A program made the translations under genes and the position numbers. Positions 1 through 14,717 of a DNA stretch of 64,000 bases are shown in pieces. Under the pieces are notes generated by a model. It was given only the letters and a program-made list of their open reading frames with translations, ran no database searches and was not told the DNA's origin. The stretch is from Malurus cyaneus samueli (taxonomy: Eukaryota > Chordata > Aves > Passeriformes > Maluridae). Every line of letters begins with the position of its first letter. Within the stretch, counting starts at the first letter, position 1. Location of the stretch: assembly GCA_009741485.1 (NCBI GenBank), contig CM019237.1:45735443-45799442 (forward strand). Reading direction: 5' to 3'.

Positions 1-3000
1 CAAACTGTTCTGTCAGCTTTGCCGATGGAGAGTGAGGCTCCAAACACTCCTGTCTGCCTCTCTTCCAGCTGGCCTCTGCTGCAATGCCAGTCTGCCAGCT
101 TTCAGAAGAGGAATACAACCCTGCTGCTTCATGTCATCTACTTCAGGGATGGCAAGCAGCAACCTGAAAGAATCCCTTCTGCTGGTGGGATCATGATTTT
201 TGCATTGAGGTGACTGCAGCACCCAGAACTCTGTCTCTGAAGGCTGTCACTGTAGTGCTGACCCTAGTTTCCTCTTCCAGCCCAAAAGGCAACATCTTGC
301 TGGAGTCACAGGTAACCATTTCCCTCAGGACTAATGTGTCTGATCTAGCAGTAGCAGTTCTTGCCTCACTGGGCACTGACACATGATATGAATGCAAGGT
401 TTTTCATCTGGGATGAATCTCCAAGGCCCTCTCTCTGAGACAATTACCTTGTCTTTTAACACCTAAAGGACTTTGAGTGGGTCCAATATCATGGACAGCA
501 GAGATGGACAAAACATCGAGTTTCACATTCCAACTCTGTCGAAAGCAGTGAAAGAAGAAAGAAGGAGCTACTGCACTGGGCATCCCTGCTGGATGAAAAG
601 GAAAGAGTTTGCTAGAGGCGAGGTAGGAAGGGAAGGTGGGTACCCACTGCCTGCCAGTCCTCCCCCAGTGCACCAGGACCCTACACACTGCCTGGGGATG
701 AACCTAGGGCACAGGAACTATTCTTATATCTGATCCACGCAGTGATTACTGCCCAGTTTGTCCATGTGTATATGCAGGTATCAGGATTTCTTACTGACCA
801 GGTGCAAAGTGAATTCACTCTGGGTGCAGACTGTTCTCCCCAAACACTGCGCTGTTGTCACTGCCGTCACCTTCAGAGGCCAACCCGTGAAGCTGCACTG
901 AAGGTAACACAGCCAAAAACTACAGGAACAGCTAGCTAGAGCCAAACACTTCACCTTTGAGGAGTGAAATCCAACAGAAAAAGATTACTCTGGGCTTTGC
1001 AACTTACCCTTTCAGTGCCAAACTCACAGCCCTTTCCTGAAGCCTGCTGTCTCTGGGCGAAAAACTGAGCAGAGTCTTCAACTTCAGACCAAAGAATTGC
1101 TCTACTTCCCCATTACCCCACCCCATGAAGGATTGCACCGTCAGTGCACCCCTCCCCATACACATCCACTTCTTGCCTGTTCAGTGCTTATCATGAAATG
1201 AGGAGGAAAACTTGGGAAAAAGCAGTAAGTTTGCTATAGACACAAGATCAAGGGGAGCTGAAACTTTTCTTCTGCCCCTCCTCGCCCTGCCACTCCATCC
1301 TCCTCAAGGAAATTCTCTGCTCTGGGATTCTTTTAATTTCTTAGGTGTCATAGTTTTGGACTTATTGTTAAATGTGGATTTTAGAGGTTTCCTAGATGTC
1401 TTGTACAGGAGCTGCTGTAAAAAGAAATTGTGAGGGAGGGGCTGGAAGATAGACCCCAGTGGGAAAATAGTGGGGCACAGAGAGGAGGATGTTGGGTGTA
1501 TGGGAATGAAAATGAAGCTGCCCAGTGGGAAACTCCAACATGCTTTTCAGCCAAACCTTCTTTATTTGTCTTCACTCAGGGCAGAGCTTCTGCTCCCTGG
1601 AAGACTCTGCTCTCATTGCAGCGGACTCTGATCCCAGAATGCCTGGAGCATACCCTGCCATCAACCACAGGAGAACAGCCACAAACACCACTTCTACCCA
1701 CATGTTAAATTTTTCACCACAGAGGCAATACATTTTTCAAGGGATGAATGAACATGCCAGTTACACAGCCCTACACCAACAAATCTCCTTCGGGGAATGT
1801 TTCCTCTTGCAAAAGTACTGCTTTCTACTCCCCCTGGGAAACTCCACAGTTTCCCAGCACACATCTCCTCTACTCAGCGAAAGTGGGCTGCCCCGGGAGT
1901 AACATACCAAGCAGCACAGTGAGCCCAGTCCCTCTGCTTTCTTGAAGCATCCACTGGTTAGAAGCACAGAGAGGAGCTAAGACAAATCTCTTGCAAATGC
2001 CAGGGAAATCTCTGCCGTCCCACAAATAAAGGAGGGGATCAGAATAGCAGCCCTGATGTGTCTGCTGCTGGAGTGGAAATTCACAACGTTATACACGCTG
2101 TAGCAAGCACTCCTAACATTTTACAGTGGTGAAGCACCAGCAAGGCAATAATAACAAGCAGCTGTCCAGGAAAAGCAAGGCAGTCCCTGCATACTCACTG
2201 TTGCTTCCCTACCAGTCTGCAGCTCTTGTCTCAGGAGGCAGCTCTCTTGGTATCTTGGACCCTGCACCGAAGAAGAGGGACCTTTTATTTATGAGCATCG
2301 ATCAGTGACTCCACCCCTCTCCCACTCTTGATCCACCCCCAGGCTACCATCAGAACCACCTTCTGCCCACAGCCAGGAAACCAGCAGCATCAAAGAACTG
2401 AGCCAAAAGGGAGAGAGCCAGAGCACACACCAGAGGCTACGAGGCACACACGAGCCTTTCTGTGCCTGGGAGCGGTGAGTGGACAGAGAACTGAGAACAA
2501 GCTCCAGTCTCCCTCTTTGTTGCCAGACCCGCCCCCCCACCTCCCTTTCACCCCCTCACCTCTCTTTCACTCCCTCCTTTTCTGGCTGTGCTCTAACTCA
2601 AGCTACACTACTAGCCCTGTTTTTCCTCAGGGAGCAGTAGGACAAGAGCCTTCTCCCATCTCATGATATGCTGCTTTTACAACTCTCAGATCCCCTCTCT
2701 TAATGGCAGGCTAATGTCAGTCTGAAAACTCATATGGCAAGGGTGTCAGCTCTGAAACCTCCAAAACTGACACATTCTATGAGGCAAAGAGTTGACTTAC
2801 ACAAACCCAAACCCTGAGATGCACACTCTGCTCACACCAGACCCACTCAGTGCTGGGCAGCCCAGGATATGTGATTGCTGGATTGGGATGTTGGCCTCTG
2901 ACCATGTCTGCAGCACTGCACCACCTGGCACATGGTGCATGTAGAGCACCGGGCTGCTGAAGCATCAGAGTAGCAGCCCACAGCAGTGCTGCATCCTTCT

Positions 3001-3116
3001 CACCATTCCTCAGCAGAGATCCATGCCTGGTGCCTGCTCAGCATGGTTAATGGCTGATCCAGTCCTTAAGTAAAGGTGGGCACAGCCTGAGGGACTGAGG
3101 TCTGCAGAGGTGAGAT
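1..3116. other. Intergenic, no gene seen
   Basis: Only short open frames with no recognisable protein. In human the next gene on this side of ERP27 is MGP, but I found no MGP exon; it probably lies beyond the window edge. Confidence 0.6.
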
Positions 3117-3325
3117 CATAGAATCATGGCATGATTTGGGTTGGAAGGGACCTTAGACATCATCTAGTTCCAACCTCCATGCCTTCCACGACAGCAAGCT
3201 GCACAAAGCCCCAGCCAGCCAGGCCACGACCCTGGTCTTGGGGTATCCACACCTTCTCCCTTTTCAGTGTATCTCCACTGTCACACTCAAGAATTTTGTC
3301 GCAATATTTAATGGAGGGGATGATC
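3117..3325 (-). mobile_element. CR1 LINE, 3' end fragment
   Basis: The stretch starts ATCATAGAATCATGGCATGA and continues GGGTTGGAAGGGACCTTAGA, the reverse complement of the CR1 3' tail. It carries on through AAAGCCCCAGCCAGCC to a decayed part near 3325. Confidence 0.85.
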
Positions 3326-6120
3326 ACCTGTAGAATTAATGGCTTGGGAAGTCAAGAAAGAAACACCAATACATTATTCACTAACTGAACAGCTGGGTGA
3401 GTGTGACTTGTCTGGTGCAGAAAAAGATAAAGTGTGCAGCCTTGGTTGCAAAATTAAAATGGTGACGCATCCATGGATTTAAAGAATCACCACAGTTTGG
3501 ACAGAGAGCAGTGAGGAGCTCCTGTCCAAGGGTTTTATCTTTAGCTCTCAGAGTGCTCCATGAGTTTGGGGGAAGTTCAGACTTATCCCTAGCAAGGAGA
3601 TACCACGTTATTCGTTTCATTGTACAAGCAGCTGTTGGTCCTCAGAGGCTGCGAACAGCAATCCTGAACTGACCTCAAGAAATAGGGCACATAGACATGA
3701 ACCACGTCTGAAAAACTGTGCAAACAGGGGGCATTTCTTGCCCTTGTCTACCACCCTTCAGGGTCATCTAAATTTTCAGCCTTATGACATACTGGACCCT
3801 GAAAGAAATCCAGACTCAGAAGATCTGGTCACCCTCATCTACCTAGATACTGGTAAATCATTTGCCCCAGTACCATCTGGCAAACTCTCAGTTAAATAGG
3901 AGTGAAAGGCGAGATGGCAAGGAACCAGACAAGTGAGGCAAAAGCTTAAGCAGTGGAAAGAAGAAATGATGAGAAATTTCAACTGAAGTTCTGTTGGGTC
4001 TAGCTTTATTTACTTCTATTAATGACTGTCTTTAAAAAGGAATGTTTGTTGAGGAAGTTGGTCATTACACATAGCAAGAAAGCAACAGCAGTGAAAAGGA
4101 GGCCTGAGAGCTCATACAGGATGAAAAGGATGACCTTTAAAGCTTTATTAACAGAAACAGGATAATATGCAATAGGGCAAAGGCAAGGTCTTCCATTAGG
4201 ATTAGCAGTAAGAATCCTGCTGTAAATTAAAAGCTCATCAGCTAGAAGTAAAAGCAAACAAAAGGAACAAGGATTAATTATCAGTTGTAAAGGTGATGGC
4301 AGGATACCAATTCTGAGATTTCTACTGAGGATGTACCAGCAGAGATGGGTCTCTGTTAGGGCCACTGGGTAAATGACTAGGAAGACCTCACCAGGATTCC
4401 TCTGTATGGCCCAGGTCGTCCATGCTCATGGAAGAATAATTCTGGTGGGCAGTGCTATAGATGAGAACTAATAAGGTAATGTGATTTGCACTCATTCCCA
4501 AAATGACAGACCTTTCCACCACAGCCTATAGGAGTTGCCAAGCCTCTCCATCCCTCCATGGACCTCAAGGCTTTTCCAGCAGGACAATGGACTAGCAGTT
4601 AAGTGTTGTTTCCAGTATACCTCCCGGAGCTGTTTCACAGCTCACAGCTCTCATGATTTGGAGAAGCCCCATTTCCAGCCTCTGTGTCTTTTAGGCCATG
4701 CTCTACATCTCTGTCTCCCTCACTGAGTGTCCAGCTTAGGCTAGAAAAGCTTCATCAGCAAAATAAAATAAATCCTATCAGCTCTGTAACAGGTTTTCCA
4801 AACCCAGGTTGCCCAGAGTATCAATAACTGGACTCACCAGTCTGGACAGTCCTTTTTGAGCTTCTTCCTGTGTGTCAGAATCTAAGTTAGTCAACCACCA
4901 CATGGTCTATGGCTTACGAAGAGATTTCTCAACATGATAAACAAGTGCTTTTGAGAACAACTAGTTCTACAGCACATGAGAAAACAAGAATTTATTTTTA
5001 CTTTTCCATTCAGTCCCAAGTAATACCCAGGAACTGATCCAAGGGGGAAGAATAATTGAGCCACTAAGTAAGAGTGTTTGAGTATCCACAAAATAATTAA
5101 AGTCAACAAACTCATGGAATAAATCGTGCTGAAAACTAGCATACTGACACTAAGCTTTAGAAAGGGAGATGTTTTTTAAACACAGAAGCTAGTCAAAAGA
5201 CTATGAAATAAAAATAAACACAACACATTTCAGACATTTAAAGAACTTGATATACATATCTGAACGTGTGTTAGCTCTGGCAGCAAACTCACTCAGCTAC
5301 CCAAAATTAACACTTAAGTTCAAATGCTAGTTCAACCTGGGGAAAAAAACATTTCAAAACTAGATTTTAAAATTTCCAAATATTAAATGAAAGGGGGGGA
5401 GAGCACATAAACAGGAAAATCTACTTTCATATCAATCAAGCATTTTTTTTTTAATAACTGAAATTACTAATTTCCATTTCCATGATGGGGTGGGGAAAAA
5501 AGAGTAATTTCATAACAAGTAAGTGGTGGGTGTTTTTCCTCAAAAATATTTAAACACACTTCTTTGACATGTCTTGACCTTTCCCTTGTGAAAAATTTTG
5601 CCCCCAGCATTACAGCTTTCTGTAAAAATAAAAGTTTCCAGTGTGAAAACACATATTGGTTCTAACAATGTGAAACTATGTGTAGTCTTAGGACTGTTTT
5701 AAAAACCACTGTCTGAAGCTCAGAGATAGTGTCAGTCTGTGGGTGGGGAAGGTTCTCACACCATCTTACAGCTGTTTTCTTTCATGCTTTCTCCAACATT
5801 TTAGGCACTTTAGAAGCTTCCCTTTCCATCTTTTGTAATAACTTCCAATAACTTTCTCCTGCCCAGGAGTACACCTGCATGATGATGACGAAGGATGTCA
5901 CCCTGGGCTCCAGGACAAATGGTTGCTCAGTATCTCAGTGGTAAGGAGCAGGACTGAAAACAAACACAATAAAAAGGCCCAGATCATTCCTCTTTGAACA
6001 AATTCAGCGGATGAGAAGATAATTCTTCCACCTACACTGATTTACAGAATTCGGGCCTGTGTGCACATTAGTCATGACGCTAAAATGAAGTTTACAATTG
6101 GTAAGCTCTGGGGTTCGGCT

Positions 6121-6167
6121 GGTTGGTTGGTTGGTTGGTTGGTTGGTTGGTTGGTTGGTTGGTTGGT
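6121..6167. repeat. (GGTT)n microsatellite
   Basis: More than eleven uninterrupted copies of GGTT in intergenic DNA. Confidence 0.98.
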
Positions 6168-7148
6168 AAACTGGGGAGTTTTATAGCCACTGTATTAGGG
6201 TTGTGGTGGCAAATATTTAATCTACTGAAATTCAGAGATTAGTGTCCAGACACAAACTGCATACAACTGTGATCCTCAAAGTTCCTCCTTGTAATCCATC
6301 AAGCTTCCAAACAAAGCCCAGTGTCCTAGAAAAATCACAGTCTGGCTATGAATACAGGAGAATTTGGAGTCAGCAGTACAGCCTAATGGGAGACCATTGC
6401 TCTCCATTTCTGCTTGTTGGAAAAGAGTGAGCTTGGCTCAAGCTTTCAACTCCAATGCTCAGCACCCTCCATGGGATATCACTGAGTTACCTCAAAGACT
6501 ATTTCTCTTTGGCCAGAACTTCCCAGAACAGCTGTGTTTGGCTGCTAATGGGAAGCTTATGAACAGAGAAGACTAAAATTTCACAGAAGTCAGACCGAGG
6601 TTATTCAGTTCACTGCATAAAGCAACCAAAACATTCAGGACTAAGAGCTAACTCTGTTGCTTCCTTTGGCTTCACCCCCACCCACCCACACATGTCCACA
6701 TACACTGATCAGCATATTTCTCTTTCAGTCTGGGAGGGAAGGAAGAGACGGGATAATATTAACATTATTTGGATGTTGAAAAAAATTGGCAGAAGCTCTT
6801 GTGTACAGATGAAATAACCCATACAAGAAAACTGCATTGCTTGTACTTGAAGAATCTTATGAAAAATTGAGCAAGCAAAATGTTCAGATTTCATCTATGT
6901 AAACAGAGGATCTTTCTGGATTACACTCTTATGGGAAAAGGGAACAGAAATCTCTCTTCCTTTTCCACACCCGTTCCCCTTGCTTCACCCCATGAACACA
7001 AAAATGTCCTGACCTGATTCATTCTTTGGGATCAGATGAGATTTACCCGCCTTATTTCCTGTACAGACATGGAAAGAGATAAGAAAGCAGCTGTGGTTTC
7101 ACTCTTCTCATCCATCTGGTGAATAAAGAAATAACACAGTACTTCTTT

Positions 7149-7151
<3 letters not shown>

Positions 7152-7178
<27 letters not shown>
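7152..7178. repeat. Poly(T) run, 27 bases
   Basis: An uninterrupted T run following a T-rich lead. No element with target-site duplication was recognised around it. Confidence 0.95.
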
Positions 7179-7182
<4 letters not shown>

Positions 7183-7799
7183 GCATAACTTAGATAGCAT
7201 CTTAGATCCCAAATCTGCCAGCCCTTGTGAAGGCAAGATGGGACTGAAATGTTCTATCTGTCTTGAATGCAGCAGGCCATTGAAGTATTTACAAGGATCC
7301 CTGTAGTATTATATTTGTTTCTTTGTTCTATCTCAGTTCAGTATCTGAAGGATCATAAATGTTGTCTTTATTAGGTAAAAAACTTCCTCTATGACACATC
7401 AAGCTTTTGGTCTTGGCCTCTATTGTTAATATCAGATAGATTACAAAGGAATGCTGGGGAGTGGAGGGAAATACACAATACCCAGCTAATTGTGAAATGC
7501 TGTTTGGTACAAGAAGAAAGACATCCTTATTTATTGAAACATGAAATCTGATTGCTCTTATCTTCTTGTGGATAACTACAAATTATATTAATGTTCCTAC
7601 ATCACATGCTAGTCAAATCATTTGACTTGATGACCTTCCTTAGTAATTAATTTCACACTGTTGATCTGCTTTTTGGATAGATATTTATTGTTTATTTGTA
7701 TTAAACTTGACAACTGATTATTTTTGTCAAGCTATTTTGTGTTCTCATAAAGCAGGAAAGAATTTTAAAAGGAGAAGGAAAGATAAAAGGAACTCAAGA

Positions 7800-7922
7800 A
7801 ACATTTGGACAATGTTCTTGGGCACGTGATGGGATTCGGGGGTTTCCTGCTCAGGGCTGTGAGTTGAACTCAATGATCCTCATAGGTCACATCTGTCTCA
7901 GTATATTGTAGGACTCTGTGAT
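7800..7922 (+). mobile_element. CR1 LINE, short 3' end fragment
   Basis: The segment shows a decayed CR1 3' end: TTGAACTCAATGATCCTCAT then AGGTCACATCTGTCTCAG and a terminal GGACTCTGTGAT. Confidence 0.6.
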
Positions 7923-10900
7923 AAATCAGATCTTTTAGATTAGTTTTTCCTTCTTCCTAAAATGGCACTGGACTCCAAAAGCCACCATTCTGCCAAAGGT
8001 GTCTTCATCATTAGTACTCACAATTTTCTTTATAAAAGAAACAATAAAATCATATAAATGGAGAACAAAGAAGGGGTCTGGGTGTGGAAGCATTGGGAAG
8101 AAAGGCATAAGAGGGCTACAAGAACACATATTGATCACAGCTGGATTAGCAGATCATTGAGATCCCAGCACATTGACACAGATCCTCTGGACATCCAGAC
8201 TGGGGGAAAAAACTAAATGATAGTTTAAAACTAGGAAAGTCCTAAAACACAGGACAGAGAACATCTAAGACTTAATAAAAGAAAAACAATTAGACCTCTG
8301 GAGATGATGGTGCTAAGGTAAAGAACAAGATTGACCTCCAGGATACCTATATGAGGAGACAAAAGAGGATGTGTTCTAATGATACTCAGAGGTGGGAAAA
8401 GATGGAAGCACAAAAGAAAACAGTTACTGCTAATTCATGCAGGATGCAAAAGGTGCATCTAAAATGAGCATATGGTGGCCAAACTAAGAGAAACACAGGA
8501 GAGATAATGAGGACTCCAGAGCCCACGAGCTGGATCTTCTATGTGATTGCACGAAAACTGAATATTAATAACAAATGCTCACTGGTGTCTATGAATATGT
8601 GATTATGAGTGTGTAAGTCTGAGTGAAATCAGAGTGGTTTGAAATAAAATAACCTTTCCCTTTTATAGTGTCACCTTGCCCTCTGTTACTTCAATATTGC
8701 AACAATAATTACTACAAAATGAAATGTCAGAAGGCAGTATAGAGACTTCTTATTATGTCCTAAGTATGAAAAACTCTTTATCCAAACCCATCTCAAGTAA
8801 TTCTGCAGCTTTGGCGGTGGTCTGATTTATGTTTCTTTCAGATCTCTTTCCATTTTGTCTCATGATCCTTTGAGCCAGGCACTGGGATGAAACCCGGGGC
8901 AGGTGTACAAGAAAAAGAGCAAGATTCCAGTGCTGCAGGCACAAGATGACAGTTTTGGATTCAAATTCCATTTTCCCTCATTTGCTCAGACAAAGCTGGT
9001 GGAAGTCTCCTCTGCTGAAATTATCTGCTCTTTTTTGTTTACCTACGTGATAAGGGATGGCATTTTAAAACTCATACAGGTGTCAAAAATCACATAAGAG
9101 TATATATATGATTTACAACATGTATCAGTCATGGAAGTTACATGCTACTATTTTCTGTAGTAGAATCTTTCTTTAAAGACTCTTGCCAACAAAGACACTT
9201 TTGTGCTCCTTGTGCTCTAATGTTTTTTCCCCTCTGTTCCAATAACAGAATCTTCTTACAGTACTTCCTGGCACCAACTGGATTGTATTATTTGGGATTT
9301 CTTTTCACTGTCTCCCACCTACAGCCATGGCTTCATTGGAAAATTTTACTGCACATTTATCAGACAAATACACTGTATGAGTTACGTATTGGGTACACAA
9401 GCAGTTACAATCCTGCTGGCTGGCTAACCCTAAGATTAGTGGCAATGGTGTTTACACAACCATACATTTTCATACAGCAGGCATTGAATGAGAATCTCTG
9501 CTGTGCATATATTATATACCCATGTGCAGAACACACCTTCTTGCATGTTTCTTGGCCAAGCATCTCTATCACTTCAGCTCTTTGAGGTAGGTGCCTGTCT
9601 TTCTTGATGGTCATTTCATTAGTGAGCTGGAGTAGGAGCCAGTGAACCTGCTGGAGGATCCAGTAAATAAAATACCAGTACTACACAGTAAACAAAAACA
9701 TACTCGCTAGATCCTAAAAAGACCCTTGTCTATTTTGAGACCTGAGTGTATACCTGAAATGAACAATAAGGGCTGCAGTCAGGACAGTCATTTCATTAGA
9801 GTTGCCCAGGTATGTTATTGACATTCCGGTCCTGTTTGCCCCAAGTGCTGTGCAAGCCCCAGAAGGGAGAGAGGTGTGGTTGTGTGCCTGTCTTCACCCC
9901 TCCAGAGTAGAAGAGGTCTGGCAGGAGCACCTCCCTCAGACAAGGGTTCTCTTATCACTGCCTGGCCTTCCCAAGCCTGGGGCTTGATGATGGCAGATGA
10001 TACACAGGCACCCCAAGTTCACTCTCTCTTTCAGCCCCTGGAGCTCTTCCGCATTATCTGATCTCTTGGGCTCCTCTGTGCTATCACATTAATGATCATC
10101 TGTTGCTGAGCCACATCCATTATTGCAGGCACTTGACTGCTAAACAGAAATCTCTCCCATTGCCTGATCTGGGGAGATCTTGAGTAAGTAAGAGCATAAG
10201 GAAATAATTCATCACAGTGGGTTTTCACTTTCAGAGAGGGACACCTGACCTGTCATATAGAGGGGGCCTGCCTCACCTGTTACACTGCCTGTCTCCACTC
10301 TCCATCTAGGAGCATTTTAGACAACTTTGCCTTTCTTCCCAGTCCCCTCTTCTTTGTTCTTAGTGGGAGCTTTTGGTACCTTTGTCAGTGATCTGGGGAA
10401 TGGGTTCTCTGGGAAGTCTCTAAGTGGATGATGCAGCCTGAGGAGAAACAGACCAGGATGGTTCTTGTCCACAGAGTCCCCTCCCACGCATGTTGTCCAT
10501 CTGTGACATGTCTGTCTGTCACAGAGATATGCACAGAGATGGATTCAATATATTAAACATAAATAAAGCAGCGCCAAGTCTTTGGCTGATCATCACAGCT
10601 GGAAGCAGAAGCCAACTACTTCAGGACCTTCGAGTTTTGCACATTTGATGGATTCCCAGCATAAGGACAGACATTCAGATAAACCCAGCCCAAACTGAAG
10701 TAAATAATCCTGCATGAATTTTCAAGAAGGTGGCACTGAAATGAATTGGAGAACATTGGTACCATTCAAGGCAACGGGCAAGAAGCAGCTCCCAATCAGC
10801 TCATCCTGAGGGGCTTGAGGGTCCCAACAAGGATGTGAGGGCATATTATGAGCAGGTCTACAATACCTTTAGCATAAATAAACTAATGATGCAGTTTTGG

Positions 10901-13900
10901 GACTTCCCCCCTCTGCCCAACACCTAGTCTCACAAAGTAGCACCAGTAGCACCATAACACCTTAGAGACCACTGCCCTATTGTCAGGCGTGTCTGATCAT
11001 TTGAAAGTGGGGACAGGACAAGCAGACACACAAACCACCTCATTTCCATAGGAATAGCCAAAGGATCCCACCCAATCTGGTAAAATGCTGGTAAAGCAGT
11101 TTCTTAAATTCAAAATGTCCTGGATGCAGTTATCTTTATTATAAAAGAAGGGTTTTATTGTCTTAAATCACAAAGCCAGACTTGCCAAGAAGGACTTCAC
11201 TGAAATACCAGTCTCAGGACTCAGAGATCAAACAGAAACCTTTGAACAGGGCCCCCAGACAAAGTGCTAATCCGTTTGCTTGTGTTGCTGAAGTCTTGCT
11301 TCATCACCACTCTGATGGATGGTGCCTGGTGGGTTCTCTCTGTTCTCTTTTTCCAAAGGATGTTTGTTCTTTTTTAAAAGGGAGTGCCTGGGGCACATGC
11401 AATATGGCAGGCACTTTTCCCTGGGAGCAGCAGTATTATGCTTGAGGCAGAGCTGCCTCCAGAGCCTGGGTATGGGCAAAAAGAGAAATAAAATCACACC
11501 AGTGTCAGAGGACCTGCCACTTGCACAGAAACAGGGAGCCAGCAGGGAGGAGGAGGCTGGAGCCAGCCCTGTCCTGGAGACTGAGAGGGGACATGTGGAA
11601 TACCTTGCTCTCCCAAGTCTCCGTGCTGCTTGCAGACAGCATGGCAGAAAGACGAGACCCTGGTTTGGGATACTGAGAACAACCTTAACAAGGTGATTCT
11701 TAGGTCACCCTACATCTGCCTGCCCCTCTGTGGGAGAGTGGTTTGTGTCTCTGTGGCGGTGGGTGAGTGATCCGATCACAGCAGGGACACCAAAGACAGG
11801 CTGTTTCCATCTTAGGGATGAGCAAGATGGAAGCACTCGAAAGACCCATTAACCATGGCAGCATCCAAACTCCTGGATGACAGAACAGATCTGTGAAAAG
11901 AAGATTGATGAATATTTAAAGATAGTTGATCATTTGATATTTGATTTGGTAATCATTTGATACCTCAGTTAGAGTGTGAAAAACAGCCTTTAATCTTAAC
12001 AATACCTTCCTTTCTGCTACTGTCTTGCCAAGACTGAAATGTGCCAAGCAAGGACTCATTCACATTTTCCTCTTACCTGCCATAGATGCTTCTTGATTAT
12101 GCAAATGTACCTTCTTTTTATGTTTGTAATAAAATATTTAAAATGCGATTATATCTAAATATCTGGTAATTTTTCAAAATAATATTAAAATTTTTACGCA
12201 AATATATCTTCTGAATGTTTGCTTAACACAATATTTTCTCTACTGCTAGAATCCTAACAGAGCATAAAACCTGAAAATTTTGCTACAAGATAGGATGTGA
12301 AATCCAGGATGCCCAGGGTTTCAAGAAAACACAGCAACTGCTTGGAGAAAGCCATGTGGCAAGGAAGTACATTCACCATCAGATCGCAAAAGAATCAGGC
12401 AATTTGTCCAGGAGGAAGGGTCTTACTGGAAGGAGGAAGAGATGGAGGGAAAACAATGATCCAGATCTATTCAGTTTCAGCTGTGGCAAACAAGCAACCA
12501 AATAAGACAGCCTTTAACTCACGGTGAAAGGCTGACATTTCAACTTCAGAAAAAAGCCATTGGGAGTCAGGGGGAAATGGAAGGTGAAGGGGAAGTATGG
12601 CTCACATTCAGGAGATCTGGATGCAGAAGATCTGGGCTCTCTCTCCAGCTCTGCCTACAGGCTTCATCAACTGTCTGGGGTAAGTTACTGTCTGTGTCTT
12701 CTGTTTCTCAGCCAAAGAGCAGAAAAAATTGGCCAAGGAAAATAAAGTCTTGATTGTAATGGGAAGTCATGATACATCCAGGAACAACACCCACATTGAC
12801 TTCCAAAATACCAAAGAATACTCTGAGCACAACAGATTTATATTGAAAATATCACATCTGTATTTTGAAACACAGTCTTTCAGGCATGCAGCCCTCTATT
12901 ATTTAGTGGAGAAGAAAACAGATGAACATTTTTTTCTTGAAGTGATTATTCTATCCCTTCCAGTGATTAACAGCAACAGAAAAAAAGCAGGAGAGCTGCA
13001 AGTTCCCATCCTGCTCTTCTGATAGCTGATTAGAGTATCCAAGGACTTGGCACATGTCTGCCGTTGCCCTCACAGATAAAGGAACCAGAATTGGACTACA
13101 CTCATGGTGTATCTTCTAGCACCTGTGGAAGTAATGATGTGCTGTATCAGGCTGGACTGAAAATTACAGATAGCAATACCACCAATGCCTCATCTACTAG
13201 ATAAAAGGCAAGAAGTAATGCTGGTGATGTAGACATAAAAAACACATGACATGGGTGGCATAGAATTATGCTAAGCCCGTAACAAGATGATGAAATATGG
13301 GTTCTGGCCTAGGAAGAGAGGAAGGTGGGAGACATGAAGAATATACAATACTCATAACACAGGGATAGTGAGAAATCTGGAGCACTCACACACCCCATGG
13401 GTTAAGGCTGGAGATCAGATGGGGCTGGCATCTCAGTCTGTATGTGGACTTAATGTGGGGTTCTCCAGGGGCTGTTGTGGTCCATGGAGGATTCAACAGC
13501 TCGAGCCCTGGTGACTGTGTGGGAAGGAGGACACAGTGCTGTTTGCAGCTGTGATACAGAGAGCAGCTCTGCATAGCTGCCATATGTGGGTGCCTGGTGC
13601 AGGCAGGGATGCTGTTATACATGGGCCTTTCCTCTAAGTTGAAGTAAAGTGTTGCTTTACAGATCATGCAACTAGCCTGCCTGCCTGGATTTACAAGTAC
13701 TTTAGCAAAGAAGGGAGAAATTCAAATGAGAGAACAAGTACTCTCTTATTCAATGTGCATCTTGTGGTTTTGCAGGTTTTTCCACTGAAAATGTTCCTCT
13801 GAAGTTTCCTTAGTGACTAAGCCAAAATAGATCAAAGAGGTATTTGATTTGCAGCCTTAGAAGAAAACACTTCTGTGTTCCCTTCTCCATCATTATCAGT

Positions 13901-14252
13901 TCTCTGTGGTATCCACCCAGCACCTTCCCTCATTGACCCCCTACTTCTCTCTAAACAGCCTTTGGCTCTTCCTGGCCCTCCTCCTTCACCATCCTGCACA
14001 CCGCTATCCCAGTTATATCCTTCAGACAATGTTTCTTCCTCCTGTGTCAACTGTCCTCACCTCTTTGCCAGTCTGTGGGCTGCTGTTAGTGGTACAGAGA
14101 GGAAGCCATCCCGTGGGGAGGTGACTAAGAATGGCTAAATCCTGTGATCTCTCCACGAGCAAGAGAGAGTTTGTTTGTAATATTGCTGCCCTTATTTATT
14201 GGTACATCTTCCTTCCAGATTAGCTCCCCTTGGTCCCTCAGTATAAGACATG

Positions 14253-14717
14253 GAGTTCCTGGAGCAGTTCCAGCAGAGGGCTACAAAGATGATTCAGGGA
14301 CTGAAGCATTTCCCTTATGAGGAAGGGCTGAGGGAGCTGGGCCTGTTCAGCCTCGAGAAGAGATGACTCAAAGGGAACCTCATCAATGTCTGCAATCTGA
14401 AGGGAGTGTGTCGGGAGGATGGAGCCAGGCTCTTCTCAGTGGCACCAAGCAACACGACAAGAGGCAACAGGCAGAAACTTATGCACAGGAAGTTTTATCT
14501 GAATATGAGGAAGAACTTCTTTACATTGTGGGTGACTGAGCACTGGAACAGATTGCCCAGAGAGGCTGTGGAGTCTGCCTCACTTGGAGATACTCAAGAA
14601 GCATCTGCACACAATCCTGTGCAATGTGCTCTGGGATGACCCTGTTTGAGTAGGGAGCTTGGACCAGATGACCCGTTGTGGTCCCTTCCAACATGACCCA
14701 TTCTGTGATTCTGTGAA
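14253..14717 (+). mobile_element. CR1 LINE, 3' part
   Basis: The sequence reads like the avian CR1 3' end in the forward direction: GAGGAAGGGCTGAGGGAGCT near 14319, GAGGAAGAACTTCTTTACA near 14509, GGAACAGATTGCCCAGAGAG near 14545, and the tail GGTCCCTTCCAACATGACCC followed by TTCTGTGATTCTGTGA near 14715. It is truncated at its 5' side, as most CR1 copies are. The open frame at 14406-14639 is a shadow of it. Confidence 0.9.

Larger units (their letters stand above)
3326..14252. other. Intergenic, AT-rich, no gene seen
   Basis: Apart from the GGTT and T repeats and a CR1 fragment, nothing is recognised. The longest frames (4006-4365 minus and 9142-9585 plus) lack any family motif and have no splice or promoter context. 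Confidence 0.55.

Noticed and set aside
4006..4365. 119-codon hydrophobic open frame on the minus strand
   Set aside because: Hydrophobic only because the DNA is AT-rich; no family similarity seen.
9142..9585. 147-codon open frame on the plus strand
   Set aside because: AT-rich region, no recognisable domain, no splice or promoter context.
10375..10450. Possible old CR1 coding fragment
   Set aside because: A few words resemble the CR1 reverse-transcriptase region, but the match is too weak to call by eye.
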